Below are positions 25,807-36,020 of a stretch of 64,000 nt of DNA, in pieces. The position numbers were made by a program, and so were the translations under genes. The stretch covers positions 5,464 to 69,463 of the forward strand of contig CABUHS010000012.1 of NCBI GenBank assembly GCA_902491535.1, written 5' to 3'. The DNA is from an uncultured Eubacteriales bacterium (GTDB taxonomy: Bacteria; Bacillota; Clostridia; Oscillospirales; CAG-272). The number at the start of each line of letters is the position of its first letter. Positions within the stretch are counted from its first letter, which is position 1. The notes beneath the pieces are model-generated. The model did not search any database. It had not been told where the DNA came from and was given only the letters and a program-made list of their open reading frames with translations.

Positions 25807-26952
25807 TTATAACATTTTCCCTTTAGATATGTAATATGGCTGAGCGGATATTCCGGAAAGCATTACTCCGTCCCGTATTACAACATTCTTATCGCTTATT
25901 ATACAATTGAGCGAGACATTTTCTCCGCATATGCCATCCTGCATAAGAATCGAATTTTTTACAAAACTGCCCGCTCCGATCTTTACTCCGCGAAACAGAA
26001 TTGAGTTTTCAACCGTACCTTCGATCACGCATCCGTCTGCTATAAGCGAATTTTTAACATTGGATCCTTCGCTGTAATAGGTCGGAGCGGAGTTCCGCAC
26101 CTTTGTAAAAACAGGACGGCTTTTTATTTCAAAAAGTAAATTCATGATGCTTTCATTTCCTATGAGATCCATGCTGTGACGGTAATATGCTTCAAGTGAG
26201 GATATTGCCGCAAAATATCCGTCATATCTGTATACACGGTAGTTGACACGCTCTCGTTCACGTCTCAATGAGCGAAGAATAATATCGCGTGTAAGGCTTG
26301 TAAAATTCTGAGCTATGGAATCTGTAATCATTTTTTTCAAATATTCGGTTTTCATAACTAAAATATTCAGGCAAACCTCTGCTTCACCGCTGAAATGTTT
26401 CGGATAAATTAAAAAATTATTTATAAGTCCGTCTGTGCCTGCACTTATTATTATATTACGTCTCGCTGTTTCCGGAGTCATAATCATTTTTTTTACAGCA
26501 AACGTTATATCTGCTTCATCCTTCTTATGCTGGCTTATTATATCTTTTATATTTATATTACACACAGCATCCGAATCGGAAAGCACTACATATTCATCGG
26601 TTATATCGGAAATTGCATGACTGACACTTTTCAACGCTTCGAGGCGTGACGGTATCTCCCTTTTCCCGTAATAATCTGTAGGCGCAACATTAGGAGGAAG
26701 AATTTTAATACCGCCGTTTCGCCTGGCAAGATCCCAGTCCTTTCCGGAACCTATATGATCCATCAAAGACAAATAATTACTGTTTGTTATAACACTTATA
26801 TTGTTTATATTTGAATTAACCATATTTGAAAGTGTAAAATCAATAAATCTGTATCTGCATCCGAACGGCACAGATGCTATTGTACGTGCTTTCGTAAGTT
26901 CCGGAATATTATTATCATGAACATTTGAAAAAATTATCCCTGCTGCCGACAT
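25807..26952 (-). CDS. glgD: Glucose-1-phosphate adenylyltransferase subunit GlgD
   Basis: GlgD is the second, often regulatory subunit of ADP-glucose pyrophosphorylase in Firmicutes. The 381-residue protein keeps the nucleotidyltransferase and left-handed beta-helix layout. The N-terminus reads IIFSNVHDNNIPELTKAR in place of the GGxGxRL loop of GlgC, so its own catalysis is doubtful; FGCRYRFIDFTLSN and DWDLAR are retained. The C-terminal hexapeptide repeats run from about residue 285. It lies 12 bases after glgC, with GGAGG before the start, so the two are made together. Confidence 0.93.
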   Translation of the reverse strand: MSAAGIIFSNVHDNNIPELTKARTIASVPFGCRYRFIDFTLSNMVNSNINNISVITNSNYLSLMDHIGSGKDWDLARRNGGIKILPPNVAPTDYYGKREIPSRLEALKSVSHAISDITDEYVVLSDSDAVCNINIKDIISQHKKDEADITFAVKKMIMTPETARRNIIISAGTDGLINNFLIYPKHFSGEAEVCLNILVMKTEYLKKMITDSIAQNFTSLTRDIILRSLRRERERVNYRVYRYDGYFAAISSLEAYYRHSMDLIGNESIMNLLFEIKSRPVFTKVRNSAPTYYSEGSNVKNSLIADGCVIEGTVENSILFRGVKIGAGSFVKNSILMQDGICGENVSLNCIISDKNVVIRDGVMLSGISAQPYYISKGKML

Positions 26953-26964
26953 TGCTATCCTCCG

Positions 26965-28170
26965 TTATGCTAAAACATTTATACAATATTCTTTATCCGC
27001 AATTGTTCCGTCGGAAATTTTTGTTCCCGGATCAAGCTTCATACCTCCGGCAATTACCGTTACACCGCAGCTTTTATCTCTGGATTTCCCGACAGTACAT
27101 CCTTCGCCGAGCTTTACACCGCTATCGATTATGCTGTAATCAACTGTACAGTCTTTACCTATTATTACGTCATCCATCAAGACCGAATCCTTAACATATG
27201 CGCCTTCGCATATTCTGACTCCGCTGGAAAGTACACAGTTTTCAACAGTTCCGTTTATATTACATCCCTCTGTTACTATCGAATTTATAAGTCTGCCGCA
27301 ATTTCCGATTCTGTGCGGAGGTCTTGCTTCAGTTCTGGAATATATTCGGAACGCGGGATCGCGCAGATTAAATGCAGGAGACTTTCCGAGCAGATCCATA
27401 TTGGCTTCCCATAAACTCTGTATAGTTCCGACGTCTTTCCAATATCCCTCAAATGGATACGCATACAAGTTCAGCTTGTCCCGAAGCATAGACGGAATAA
27501 TATTTTTTCCGAAGTCATTGTCAGATTCAGCATCTGATTCGTCGCGGATCAGATATTTTTCGAGAACAGCTCTTGAAAAAACATATATTCCCATTGAAGC
27601 TTTTGTACTTTTCGGATACATCGGCTTTTCCTCAAATTCTGTTATTCTCAATTTGTCGTCAGTACTCATTATTCCGAAACGGCTCGCTTCGGTAAAAGGA
27701 ACATTAAGAACCGCTATTGTCGCGTCTGCGCCTGTTTTCTTATGTGCTTCAAGCATCTTACCGTAATCCATTTTATAGATATGATCTCCGGAAAGTATCA
27801 GCACATAATCCGGATTATACCGATTTATAAATGCAAGATTCTGATATATAGCGTTAGCGGTACCTCTGTACCATTCTGCAACCTCCTTGGCCTGATAAGG
27901 AGGAAGAATAGTTACACCGCTCTGCACTCTGTCAAGATCCCACGGACTGCCGTTCCCTATATATTCATTAAGTACAAGAGGTTGATATTGAGTAAGTACA
28001 CCTACCGTATATATACCCGAATTTACACAGTTTGACATCGGAAAATCTATAATCCTATACTTTCCGCCGAAAGGAACCGCCGGTTTTGCAGTATTCTCAG
28101 TAAGTGCGTACAGTCGGCTGCCCTGTCCGCCCGCAAGAATCATAGCAATGCATTCCGTTTTTCTGTACAT
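26965..28170 (-). CDS. glgC: Glucose-1-phosphate adenylyltransferase, catalytic subunit
   Basis: GlgC makes ADP-glucose from ATP and glucose-1-phosphate, the committed step of glycogen synthesis. The 401-residue protein has the loop ILAGGQGSRLYALTENTAKP at residues 11-30, FGGKYRIIDFPMSNCVNSGI, the GTANAIYQN and ILSGDHIYKMDY (catalytic Asp) segments, and FEEKP near 195. The C-terminal left-handed beta-helix is visible as repeated I/V-x-x-G motifs from about 290. It lies between glgB and glgD, with GGAG 8 bases before ATG. Confidence 0.95.
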   Translation of the reverse strand: MYRKTECIAMILAGGQGSRLYALTENTAKPAVPFGGKYRIIDFPMSNCVNSGIYTVGVLTQYQPLVLNEYIGNGSPWDLDRVQSGVTILPPYQAKEVAEWYRGTANAIYQNLAFINRYNPDYVLILSGDHIYKMDYGKMLEAHKKTGADATIAVLNVPFTEASRFGIMSTDDKLRITEFEEKPMYPKSTKASMGIYVFSRAVLEKYLIRDESDAESDNDFGKNIIPSMLRDKLNLYAYPFEGYWKDVGTIQSLWEANMDLLGKSPAFNLRDPAFRIYSRTEARPPHRIGNCGRLINSIVTEGCNINGTVENCVLSSGVRICEGAYVKDSVLMDDVIIGKDCTVDYSIIDSGVKLGEGCTVGKSRDKSCGVTVIAGGMKLDPGTKISDGTIADKEYCINVLA

Positions 28171-28210
28171 TTTATTTCTCCATTCTTTTTGGCTTATGTA
28201 AGCTTATTTA

Positions 28211-30208
28211 TCAAATCGGCTTTTTGATATCACATTTCTTATTTTTATCAGGAACAAAATTATTCGGAACTTTTTTCATAATTATACCGGTATACGCCGG
28301 AAGATCAAATTTCATGATGTGCCGTCCGCTTCCGTCGGGCATTTTCCTTGGAAAGGTTTTTATAAAATCTGTATCTAATGTATTGGTTCCTCCGAATTCG
28401 TATTTGTCCGAATTCATTATGATCATGTATTTTCCCTGTTTGTCTATCGGATATTCATAATTCGCTCTTTTATTCGGTGAGAAATTTATTACAACAGTAA
28501 CTGATTTACCGGCGGAATCATATCTTTCAAAAATCACTGTATTATCTGTCGCCCGGTCGGCTTCAAGCCATCTGAATCCCTCCCATGAATCATCGATTTC
28601 CCAAAGCTCCGGTCTTTCAAGATAAAGTCTGTTAAGCGCCTTTACATATCTCTGCATCTCTGTATGTCTCGGATATTTCAGCATAAACCATTCAAGCTGA
28701 TTTGAAAAATCCCACTCACGGAACTGAGCAAACTCTGTTCCCATAAAAAACAGTTTCTTACCGGGAAGTGTCATCATAAACATTATGTAAGCCCGCATCA
28801 TTGCAAATTTTTCATCATAGCTTCCGTACATTTTTTCCACAAGCGATTTCTTTCCGTGAACTACCTCGTCATGAGATACCGGAAGCACAAAATTTTCCGA
28901 AAATGCATACATAAGAGGAAATGTCAGCTTTTCATGATGAAACTGTCTGTATATAGGATTCATAGCGATATATTCGAACATATCGTTTGCAAAACCCATA
29001 TTCCATTTGAAATTAAAACCGAGTCCTCCGTCATGCACAGGTTTTGTAATCATCGGCCATGCAGTTGATTCTTCTGCAATCATAAGCACGTCCGGAAATT
29101 CTGCAAAGACCGCTGTATTTAATTTTTTGAAAAATGACACTGCTTCAAGATTATGATTATTTCCTTCACGGTTGGGAATCCATTCTCCGGGTTTTCGGTC
29201 ATAATCGAGATATAGCATAGACGCAACAGCATCTGTCCTCAATCCGTCAATATGATATACCCGCATCCAGAACAGCGCATTTGATATGAGAAAACTTTGC
29301 ACCTCTTCTCTTCCCACATCAAAGCATCTGGTTCCCCACGTTCGATGCTCCATACGGTCAGCTCCCTTGTATTCATACAGCGGCGCTCCGTCAAATTCGT
29401 AAAGTCCTTGCCGATCCTTAGGAAAATGCGCCGGAACCCAATCAAGTATCACTCCTATTCCCGCGTTATGCATTGTGTCAACAAAATATGCAAAATCCTC
29501 AGGCGATCCGAATCTGGATGTCGGAGCATAGTAACCGCATATCTGATAGCCCCACGATCCGTCGTAAGGATGCTCCATTATAGGAAGAAGCTCTATGTGA
29601 GTATATCCCATGTCTTTGACATATACAGAAAGCTCATCTGCTATCTCTCTGTAATTCAGATAATGTTCACCGTCTGAAACCGAATGTCCGTCACGTGTTC
29701 TCCATGAACCGAGATGTATTTCATATATATTCATAGGCGACGGATAAAAATGTCCGTGTGCTTTTTTATTTTTCCCGGTAAATTTCATCCTGCGTGCAGA
29801 CATCCATTCATCATCAGTAAACTTTATTTTGTCAAGACTTTTGATCACAGATGCGGTTTCGGTAAGTGTTTGAGATGAAAATGCATACGGATCGGATTTA
29901 AGAAACGTACCGTTTCTTCCCGTAACAGCGTATTTATAATAGCTGTTTTCATAATTTCTGATACTTGTATACTCTGCCTGCCATATTCCGTATGAGATTT
30001 TTTTCATATCAATACCTTCGTTCCATGACGAAAAATCTCCAACCACTCTGACTCGCTCGGCATCGGGAGCCCAAACTCTGAATATGTATCTGTATTTACC
30101 GGTATCATCATCAAAGCACATATGACATCCTAACAGATCATAAGCATTATAGTTTGTACCCTGATGGAAATAATAAACAGCAGAATCCGTGTTTTCTGTA
30201 GTATACAT
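28211..30208 (-). CDS. glgB: 1,4-alpha-glucan branching enzyme
   Basis: GlgB cuts an alpha-1,4 chain and rejoins it as an alpha-1,6 branch (GH13_9). The 665-residue protein has an N-terminal CBM48 (FRVWAPDAERVRVVGDFSSWNE, ~43-64) and a catalytic barrel with EIHLGSWR, DWVPAHFPKD, the nucleophile Asp in GLRTDAVASMLYLDY, the acid/base Glu in MIAEESTAWP and LPVSHDEVVHG. A C-terminal beta domain follows. It is the first gene of the operon glgB-glgC-glgD-glgA-glgP-GH13, directly behind a promoter. The last residues are polar and add a short tail (PDKNKKCDIKKPI). Confidence 0.95.
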   Translation of the reverse strand: MYTTENTDSAVYYFHQGTNYNAYDLLGCHMCFDDDTGKYRYIFRVWAPDAERVRVVGDFSSWNEGIDMKKISYGIWQAEYTSIRNYENSYYKYAVTGRNGTFLKSDPYAFSSQTLTETASVIKSLDKIKFTDDEWMSARRMKFTGKNKKAHGHFYPSPMNIYEIHLGSWRTRDGHSVSDGEHYLNYREIADELSVYVKDMGYTHIELLPIMEHPYDGSWGYQICGYYAPTSRFGSPEDFAYFVDTMHNAGIGVILDWVPAHFPKDRQGLYEFDGAPLYEYKGADRMEHRTWGTRCFDVGREEVQSFLISNALFWMRVYHIDGLRTDAVASMLYLDYDRKPGEWIPNREGNNHNLEAVSFFKKLNTAVFAEFPDVLMIAEESTAWPMITKPVHDGGLGFNFKWNMGFANDMFEYIAMNPIYRQFHHEKLTFPLMYAFSENFVLPVSHDEVVHGKKSLVEKMYGSYDEKFAMMRAYIMFMMTLPGKKLFFMGTEFAQFREWDFSNQLEWFMLKYPRHTEMQRYVKALNRLYLERPELWEIDDSWEGFRWLEADRATDNTVIFERYDSAGKSVTVVINFSPNKRANYEYPIDKQGKYMIIMNSDKYEFGGTNTLDTDFIKTFPRKMPDGSGRHIMKFDLPAYTGIIMKKVPNNFVPDKNKKCDIKKPI

Positions 30209-30258
30209 ATAAAACCCTTCTCTTTATTTAGCAAATTAATATCAAATCTATTGCTTAT

Positions 30259-30287
30259 ATGATATCATACGCCAAATCCAAAATCAA
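30259..30287 (-). promoter_or_regulatory. Sigma-A promoter of the glycogen operon
   Basis: On the minus strand TTGATT (30282-30287) and TATCAT (30259-30264) are 17 bases apart, about 50 bases before the glgB start. The -10 lies in the palindrome ATGATATCAT, which could double as an operator. Confidence 0.72.
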
Positions 30288-30377
30288 GGTGTTTTACCAA
30301 ATTAAGTAAACGTATTCGTTCCAAATCCATCGACAAAATACAGCAGTTCATATTCGTATTACAGCGAAAAAAGATAC

Positions 30378-30413
30378 AAAAAAAGTCCGTGGTTCATATT
30401 TTGAATCACGGAC
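30378..30413 (-). terminator. Terminator of gdhA
   Basis: GTCCGTG and TTCA pair with TGAA and CACGGAC (30385-30413, one bulged base on each side). Seven T residues follow on the minus strand. Confidence 0.92.
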
Positions 30414-30449
30414 AAATATTTTGTCAAATATTAAAAGATCAAAAATTTA

Positions 30450-31799
30450 TCAGTATGCAACTCCCTGTGCAAGCATTGCATCAGCGACCTTAAGGAATCC
30501 TGCGATGTTAGCACCGGCAACAAGATTTCCTTCGCAGCCGTATTTTTTAGCTGCCGAAGCTGCATTGTTGTAAATGTTGATCATTATGTTATGAAGCTTT
30601 CCGTCAACCTCTTCGAATGTCCAAGAAAGTCTCATAGAGTTCTGTGACATTTCAAGACCGGATGTAGCAACGCCACCTGCATTTGCAGCCTTTGCCGGTC
30701 CAAAGAGAATTCCTGCCGAAAGGAACTCATTGATAGCTTCTGTTGTAGAAGGCATGTTAGCACCCTCTGCAACTGCTTTACAGCCATTTGCAATAAGTGT
30801 CTTTGCAGAATCGATGTTGATCTCATTCTGAGTTGCGCAAGGAAGTGCGATATCGCATTTGATCGTCCAGATACCGGAGCATCCTTCGGTAAATGTAGCG
30901 CCTTCAACACGCTTTGCATACTCGCTGATTCTCAGACGTTCAACTTCCTTTATCTGCTTCATAACGTCAAGCTGTACACCGTCTTCGTCGTAAATATATC
31001 CCGATGAATCGCTCATTGCAATTACAGTAGCGCCAAGCTCTGTAGCCTTTTCAGCTGCATAAATAGCAACATTTCCCGAACCGGATACAACTACGCGCTG
31101 ACCCTTGAAGGACATACCGTTATGCTCGAGCATTTCTTTTGTAAAGTAGCAAAGACCGTAACCGGTAGCCTCAGTACGGGTGAGAGATCCGCCATAGGTA
31201 AGTCCCTTACCTGTAAGAACTCCTGTAAACTCATTGCGAAGACGCTTATACTGACCGAACAGGAAGCCGATCTCACGTCCGCCTACGCCGATATCTCCGG
31301 CAGGAACGTCTGTATCAGCACCGATATGTTTTGAAAGCTCAGTCATAAAGCTCTGGCAGAAACGCATAATCTCTCCGTCGCTCTTGCCCTTAGGATCGAA
31401 ATCAGATCCGCCCTTACCGCCGCCCATAGGCAGGGTTGTAAGAGAGTTTTTGAAAATCTGTTCGAATCCGAGGAACTTAATTATGGAAGCATTTACTGAA
31501 GGGTGGAAACGAAGACCTCCCTTGTACGGACCGATAGCGGAATTGAACTGTACACGGTATCCTCTGTTTACCTGTACGTTTCCGTTATCATCTACCCAGC
31601 TTACGCGAAAACGGATAAATCTCTCGGGTTCTACGATTCTTTCAACGATATTTGCCTTAACAAGATCAGGTCTCTTTTCTATTACAGGTTCAAGCGTTGT
31701 CAGAACTTCTTCAACAGCCTGAAGAAACTCAGGCTCACCGGGGTTGTTTTTGCAGGTTTTTTCATAAACCGATGCAAGATACGCGTTTTTGATTGCCAT
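30450..31799 (-). CDS. gdhA: NADP-specific glutamate dehydrogenase
   Basis: The enzyme forms glutamate from 2-oxoglutarate and ammonia, the low-affinity ammonia route next to GS-GOGAT. The 449-residue protein has the catalytic lysine segment PMGGGKGGSDFDPKGKSD (around 110-127), PAGDIGVGGREIGFLFGQYK, and the Rossmann GSGNVAIYAAEKA near 240 followed by ATVIAMSDSSGY, which fits NADP-type hexameric GdhA. Ribosome site GGAGG is 10 bases from ATG. It is monocistronic with its own promoter and terminator. Confidence 0.96.
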   Translation of the reverse strand: MAIKNAYLASVYEKTCKNNPGEPEFLQAVEEVLTTLEPVIEKRPDLVKANIVERIVEPERFIRFRVSWVDDNGNVQVNRGYRVQFNSAIGPYKGGLRFHPSVNASIIKFLGFEQIFKNSLTTLPMGGGKGGSDFDPKGKSDGEIMRFCQSFMTELSKHIGADTDVPAGDIGVGGREIGFLFGQYKRLRNEFTGVLTGKGLTYGGSLTRTEATGYGLCYFTKEMLEHNGMSFKGQRVVVSGSGNVAIYAAEKATELGATVIAMSDSSGYIYDEDGVQLDVMKQIKEVERLRISEYAKRVEGATFTEGCSGIWTIKCDIALPCATQNEINIDSAKTLIANGCKAVAEGANMPSTTEAINEFLSAGILFGPAKAANAGGVATSGLEMSQNSMRLSWTFEEVDGKLHNIMINIYNNAASAAKKYGCEGNLVAGANIAGFLKVADAMLAQGVAY

Positions 31800-31861
31800 T
31801 TTGACTAATCCTCCATGAATATCAGACTATCATATTTGAAATACATCAAACATATATTTTT

Positions 31862-31890
31862 ATTATACAACACGAAACTCAAAATTGCAA
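31862..31890 (-). promoter_or_regulatory. Sigma-A promoter of gdhA
   Basis: On the minus strand TTGCAA (31885-31890) and TATAAT (31862-31867) are 17 bases apart, giving a leader of about 55 bases. Confidence 0.75.
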
Positions 31891-32037
31891 TACCAAATCC
31901 AAAAAAATGCATATTTTTTTATTTATTTACAAAATATCGAATATAATCTGCATTTAATGACGTATTTAACTTGCAAAATTTCAATTTTAAATCAAAACAT
32001 AAGTAAAAATATCTTACCGGAGGAGAATTATAACGCC

Positions 32038-33645
32038 ATGCGGAACGTAATAAAAAACAAAACTCTCTTTTTCTTTTTTAATGCCGCACTTTTAACTGTA
32101 ACTTCACTTATAATGCGCACCGTAGGTGTAGCGTTTAATGTGTATGTTACAGGAAAGCTCGGTGCATCCGGAGTCGGACTGCTGTCACTTATAACATCGG
32201 CATATGGATTTTTCACCACATTTGCGCTTTCCGGCGTAAATCTTGCTGCATCAAGAATAGTTGCCGAAGGACTTGGACATGAGAATCAAGCAGAAATCAG
32301 AGGAGGAATGAAGCGCTGTCTTATATATTCTTTTTGCTTCGGAAGTGTAGGAGCGCTTGCAATGTTTTTCAGCGCAGAAGCTATCGGTAATCTTGTTATT
32401 GCGGATCCCCGCAGCGTACGTTCGCTTCGTATACTTGCCCCTAGTCTGCTCCCGCTTGCCATGTCAAGCGGAATATACGGATATCTTCATGCTGTCAGAC
32501 GTGTTATAAAAAGCGCATCTGCGCAGATTGCAGAACAGGTAATACGTATAGTTGTAACGGTACTTGCACTGCGCGCTATGCTGCCCGGCGGACTTGAATA
32601 CGCATGCTTTGCTGTAACACTCGGAATCACGATATCAGAAGTGGCGGCATTTTTATACAATATAGTAATATACCGTACCGATATGAAAAAGCATTGTTCG
32701 GAGAAAGGTATTGAACCTGCCGGACTCACAAAGAAAATGCTCGGCATATCTCTCCCCATGGCACTCAGTTCATATATGAGGTCCGGACTTCTAACACTGG
32801 AACATATGCTGATTCCCATAGGACTCAGAAAATCAGGAACTTCAGGAGAAACTGCAATAGCAGAATACGGCGTACTCCACGGAATGGCATTCCCTGTCGT
32901 GCTGTATCCGCAGGTACTCCTTCAGTCAATATCCGGATTACTGGTTCCGGAAGTAGCAGAAGAAGCTGCCCGCGGAAACAAGGAAACTATAAATTCAATC
33001 GCCGGACGCATTATTCACATGACGCTTCTGTTTTCCGTCGGAACCGCCGGCATAATGATCTGTTTTTCATCAGCTCTCGGTAAAACGCTTTACGGCAATG
33101 ACGAAGCCGGAATGTTTATACGCGCAATAGCCCCGCTTATCCCGGTAATGTATCTTGACAGCGCAGTAGACGGACTGCTCAAAGGTTTGGGCGAACAGCT
33201 TTACTCGATGAGGGTAAATATACTTGATTCTACACTCAGTGTAGCTATGGTATGGTTTTTACTGCCTAAATACGGTGTATGGGGATATGTACTTACCGTA
33301 TATGCATGTGAAATAATTAACGGCGTTCTCAGTCTCTGCCGCCTTTTAAAAGTAACTTCCCCCGGCATATCTGTAGTGCGTTCGCTTATCATGCCGCTTT
33401 GCTGTACTGTTATATGCTGCAGCTTTTCAGCGAAAATAATTCCTTTGTTTCCCGATTGTTTATCAAATGGCACCGCAGGTATGATAATCAGTTTCTTTAT
33501 TTCCGCACTTATATATTTTATACTTCTTACAATATGCGGATGTGTCAAATTTTCTGCATCAAAAAACAATAGAAAATTCGGCTTAAACACACACGGTACT
33601 GCGTTGAAAGCAGGAAAAAAAGAAACAGCTAAAATAAAAATATAA
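32038..33645 (+). CDS. spoVB: SpoVB-like polysaccharide/lipid flippase family protein
   Basis: This integral membrane protein of 535 residues has about 14 hydrophobic segments of the MVF/MATE (oligosaccharidyl-lipid flippase) superfamily. The opening NAALLTVTSLIMRTVGVAF and VTGKLGASGVGLLSLI match the start of stage V sporulation protein B and its vegetative relatives. Proteins of this type flip lipid-linked cell wall precursors; SpoVB is needed for spore cortex. Several clostridial paralogs look alike, so the sporulation role is inferred. The start is ATG 32038 after CGGAGGAG; the frame is open back to 31885 but codes a low-complexity AT-rich leader with no ribosome site. Confidence 0.82.
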   Translation: MRNVIKNKTLFFFFNAALLTVTSLIMRTVGVAFNVYVTGKLGASGVGLLSLITSAYGFFTTFALSGVNLAASRIVAEGLGHENQAEIRGGMKRCLIYSFCFGSVGALAMFFSAEAIGNLVIADPRSVRSLRILAPSLLPLAMSSGIYGYLHAVRRVIKSASAQIAEQVIRIVVTVLALRAMLPGGLEYACFAVTLGITISEVAAFLYNIVIYRTDMKKHCSEKGIEPAGLTKKMLGISLPMALSSYMRSGLLTLEHMLIPIGLRKSGTSGETAIAEYGVLHGMAFPVVLYPQVLLQSISGLLVPEVAEEAARGNKETINSIAGRIIHMTLLFSVGTAGIMICFSSALGKTLYGNDEAGMFIRAIAPLIPVMYLDSAVDGLLKGLGEQLYSMRVNILDSTLSVAMVWFLLPKYGVWGYVLTVYACEIINGVLSLCRLLKVTSPGISVVRSLIMPLCCTVICCSFSAKIIPLFPDCLSNGTAGMIISFFISALIYFILLTICGCVKFSASKNNRKFGLNTHGTALKAGKKETAKIKI

Positions 33646-33661
33646 AAAACGTTCAAAACAC

Positions 33662-33690
33662 TTTCCAAATATAAAATATTATGCTATAAT
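33662..33690 (+). promoter_or_regulatory. Sigma-A promoter with extended -10 for fhs
   Basis: TTTCCA (33662-33667) and TGCTATAAT (core 33685-33690) have a 17-base spacer; TG one base upstream makes it an extended -10. The leader to ATG 33802 is about 105 bases. Confidence 0.8.
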
Positions 33691-33801
33691 TGTTGTATTA
33701 CCATTATTTATTATTGAAAGAAAATAAATACATTCTATATTCGCGATTCACAGTAGTATAAAGGCTTTTGCGGAACTCAACAAAAAGAAAGGAAACAAAC
33801 G

Positions 33802-35490
33802 ATGAAAACAGATATCGAAATTGCACATGATACCCGAATGCTTCCTATAGCTGATATCGCCGATTCACTTGGTATACATGATGACGAACTCGAGCTTTAC
33901 GGAAAATATAAAGCAAAAATAAACGACAGTTTTATAGACCGCAATGCTTCCCGTCCCGACGGAAAGTTGATTCTTGTTACCGCAATAAACCCTACTCCCG
34001 CCGGAGAAGGAAAAACAACAACAACAGTAGGACTTGGTCAGGCTATAGCAAAGATCGGGAAAAAAGCCATAATAGCTTTAAGAGAACCTTCCCTCGGGCC
34101 GGTATTCGGTGTTAAAGGCGGTGCGGCCGGCGGAGGATATTCTCAGGTGCTTCCTATGGAGGATATAAATCTTCATTTCACCGGAGATTTTCATGCAATC
34201 ACTGCTGCAAACAACCTTCTGTGCGCTGTTATAGATAATCACGTGCAGCAAGGAAACGAACTCGATATAGATCAACGCAGAATACTTTTCAGCAGAGTTA
34301 CCGATACAAATGACAGGGCGCTCAGAAATACTATAGTCGGACTCGGAGGAACTGCGCACGGCGTTCCGAGAGAAGAAAAATTTATGATAACCGTTGCAAG
34401 TGAAGTAATGGCAATTCTCTGCCTTTCTTCATCAATATTCGATCTGAAAAAGCGTCTCGGCAATATACTCGTCGCATACAAGACAAACGGCGATCCTGTA
34501 TACTGCCGTGATCTCGGATGCAGCGGAGCTATGGCGGTTCTTCTGCGTGATGCTCTCAAGCCGAATCTTGTTCAGACGACCGAAAATACTCCCGCGCTTA
34601 TTCACGGAGGTCCGTTCGCAAATATTGCACACGGATGCAATTCTGTAAAAGCAACAAAACTCGCTCTTAAACTTGCGGATTACGCTATCACCGAAGCCGG
34701 CTTTGGTGCCGATCTCGGCGCTGAAAAATTTCTCGATATAAAATGCCGTATAGCAGAACTCAAACCGTCTGCGATCGTTCTTGTCGCAACAGCGCGTGCG
34801 CTCAAATACAACGGAGGAATACCGAAGGACAAGCTTACGGAAGAAAATATCGATGCGCTTAAGGCGGGATTCTGCAACCTCGAAGCTCACATTGACAATC
34901 TGAAACAATACGGAGTTCCTGTTGTCGTTGCAATAAACCGTTTCTACACCGATACAGACGCTGAGCTTGATCTTATAAAACAGCTCTGCAAGGAAAAAGG
35001 AGTCGAAGCAGAACTCTCCGACGTATTCGTCCGCGGCGGAGACGGCGGAATCGAACTTGCCGAAGCTGTTGTCCGTGCATGTGAAAAGGAATCAAATTTC
35101 ACTCCTATATATGAATCTTCCGCATCTATCAAAGAAAAAATATACACTATAGCAACAAAGATATACGGAGCATCTGATGTAAATTACGATCCTGCTGCAG
35201 AAAAAGCGATCGCTCAGATAGAAGCACTGTCCGAAGAAAACGGTGACCGCAATTTCAAATCGTTCCCGATATGCATCGCTAAAACTCAGTATTCCCTTTC
35301 GGATAAAGCAGAGCTTCTCGGCAGACCGAAGAATTTTACGCTTAATGTGCGGGAAGTAAAGCTTTCCGCAGGCGCCGGATTTATCGTTGCACTTACCGGA
35401 TCAATAATGACAATGCCTGGACTCTCAAAATCGCCTGCTGCATACAGAATCGATATTGACGAAAACGGAAATACCGTCGGTCTTTTCTGA
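33802..35490 (+). CDS. fhs: Formate--tetrahydrofolate ligase
   Basis: The enzyme makes 10-formyl-THF from formate, THF and ATP, feeding purine synthesis and, in acetogens, the methyl branch of the Wood-Ljungdahl pathway. The 562-residue protein has the P-loop TPAGEGKTTT at 65-74, ALREPSLGPVFGVKGGAAGGGYSQV near 97, and HGGPFANIAHGCNS near 275. C-terminal TLNVREVKLSAGAGFIV and TMPGLSKSPAA are conserved. It starts the run fhs-tsaE-tsaB-rpiB-SGNH, with GAAAGGAAA before ATG. No other one-carbon gene is in the window. Confidence 0.97.
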   Translation: MKTDIEIAHDTRMLPIADIADSLGIHDDELELYGKYKAKINDSFIDRNASRPDGKLILVTAINPTPAGEGKTTTTVGLGQAIAKIGKKAIIALREPSLGPVFGVKGGAAGGGYSQVLPMEDINLHFTGDFHAITAANNLLCAVIDNHVQQGNELDIDQRRILFSRVTDTNDRALRNTIVGLGGTAHGVPREEKFMITVASEVMAILCLSSSIFDLKKRLGNILVAYKTNGDPVYCRDLGCSGAMAVLLRDALKPNLVQTTENTPALIHGGPFANIAHGCNSVKATKLALKLADYAITEAGFGADLGAEKFLDIKCRIAELKPSAIVLVATARALKYNGGIPKDKLTEENIDALKAGFCNLEAHIDNLKQYGVPVVVAINRFYTDTDAELDLIKQLCKEKGVEAELSDVFVRGGDGGIELAEAVVRACEKESNFTPIYESSASIKEKIYTIATKIYGASDVNYDPAAEKAIAQIEALSEENGDRNFKSFPICIAKTQYSLSDKAELLGRPKNFTLNVREVKLSAGAGFIVALTGSIMTMPGLSKSPAAYRIDIDENGNTVGLF

Positions 35491-35521
35491 AAGCCGAATT
35501 AAATAAAAGGAAAATAAATTT

Positions 35522-36019
35522 ATGCTGATAAAAAGCATTCGTTCGGAATCCGAGCAGGATACGTTTAATGTGGGAGCCAGCCTTGCCCGATTAATACTTG
35601 ATTCATTAAATTCACCTGAGAAAACAGAATTATCATGTGAATTTAACGATAACACTGTTACTGTTGCAATGTTCGGAGATCTCGGAGCCGGTAAAACTGT
35701 ATTTGTACGCGGAATGGCTTCAATTCTCGCGCCTGACGCAGCGGTACAAAGTCCAAGTTATACAATCGTAAATGAATACATAGGGAATCCGGTTAATTTA
35801 TATCATTTTGATATGTACCGTATAACAGGTGAGGACGATCTCTATTCGATTGGATTTTACGATTACTCTGATGCAGTTCTCGCTATCGAATGGAGTGAGA
35901 AGATACCGTACGCACTTCCGCCGGTATTTTACCGCGTTGAATTTTCTTCCGAAAGTGATACTGCAAGGCAGATAACAATTGAGCTTACCGAAAATAATAC
36001 CGTCCGGGAGGAAAAATAA
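35522..36019 (+). CDS. tsaE: tRNA threonylcarbamoyladenosine synthesis ATPase TsaE
   Basis: TsaE is the ATPase that works with TsaB and TsaD to place threonylcarbamoyl on A37 of ANN-decoding tRNAs. The 165-residue protein has Walker A GDLGAGKT at residues 52-59, the switch-like SPSYTIVNEY and LYHFDMYRI, and EWSEKIPY near the end. Its N-terminal ~35 residues are longer than in E. coli YjeE. The stop at 36019 leaves one base before the tsaB start, so the two are translated together. Confidence 0.93.
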   Translation: MLIKSIRSESEQDTFNVGASLARLILDSLNSPEKTELSCEFNDNTVTVAMFGDLGAGKTVFVRGMASILAPDAAVQSPSYTIVNEYIGNPVNLYHFDMYRITGEDDLYSIGFYDYSDAVLAIEWSEKIPYALPPVFYRVEFSSESDTARQITIELTENNTVREEK

Positions 36020-36020
36020 A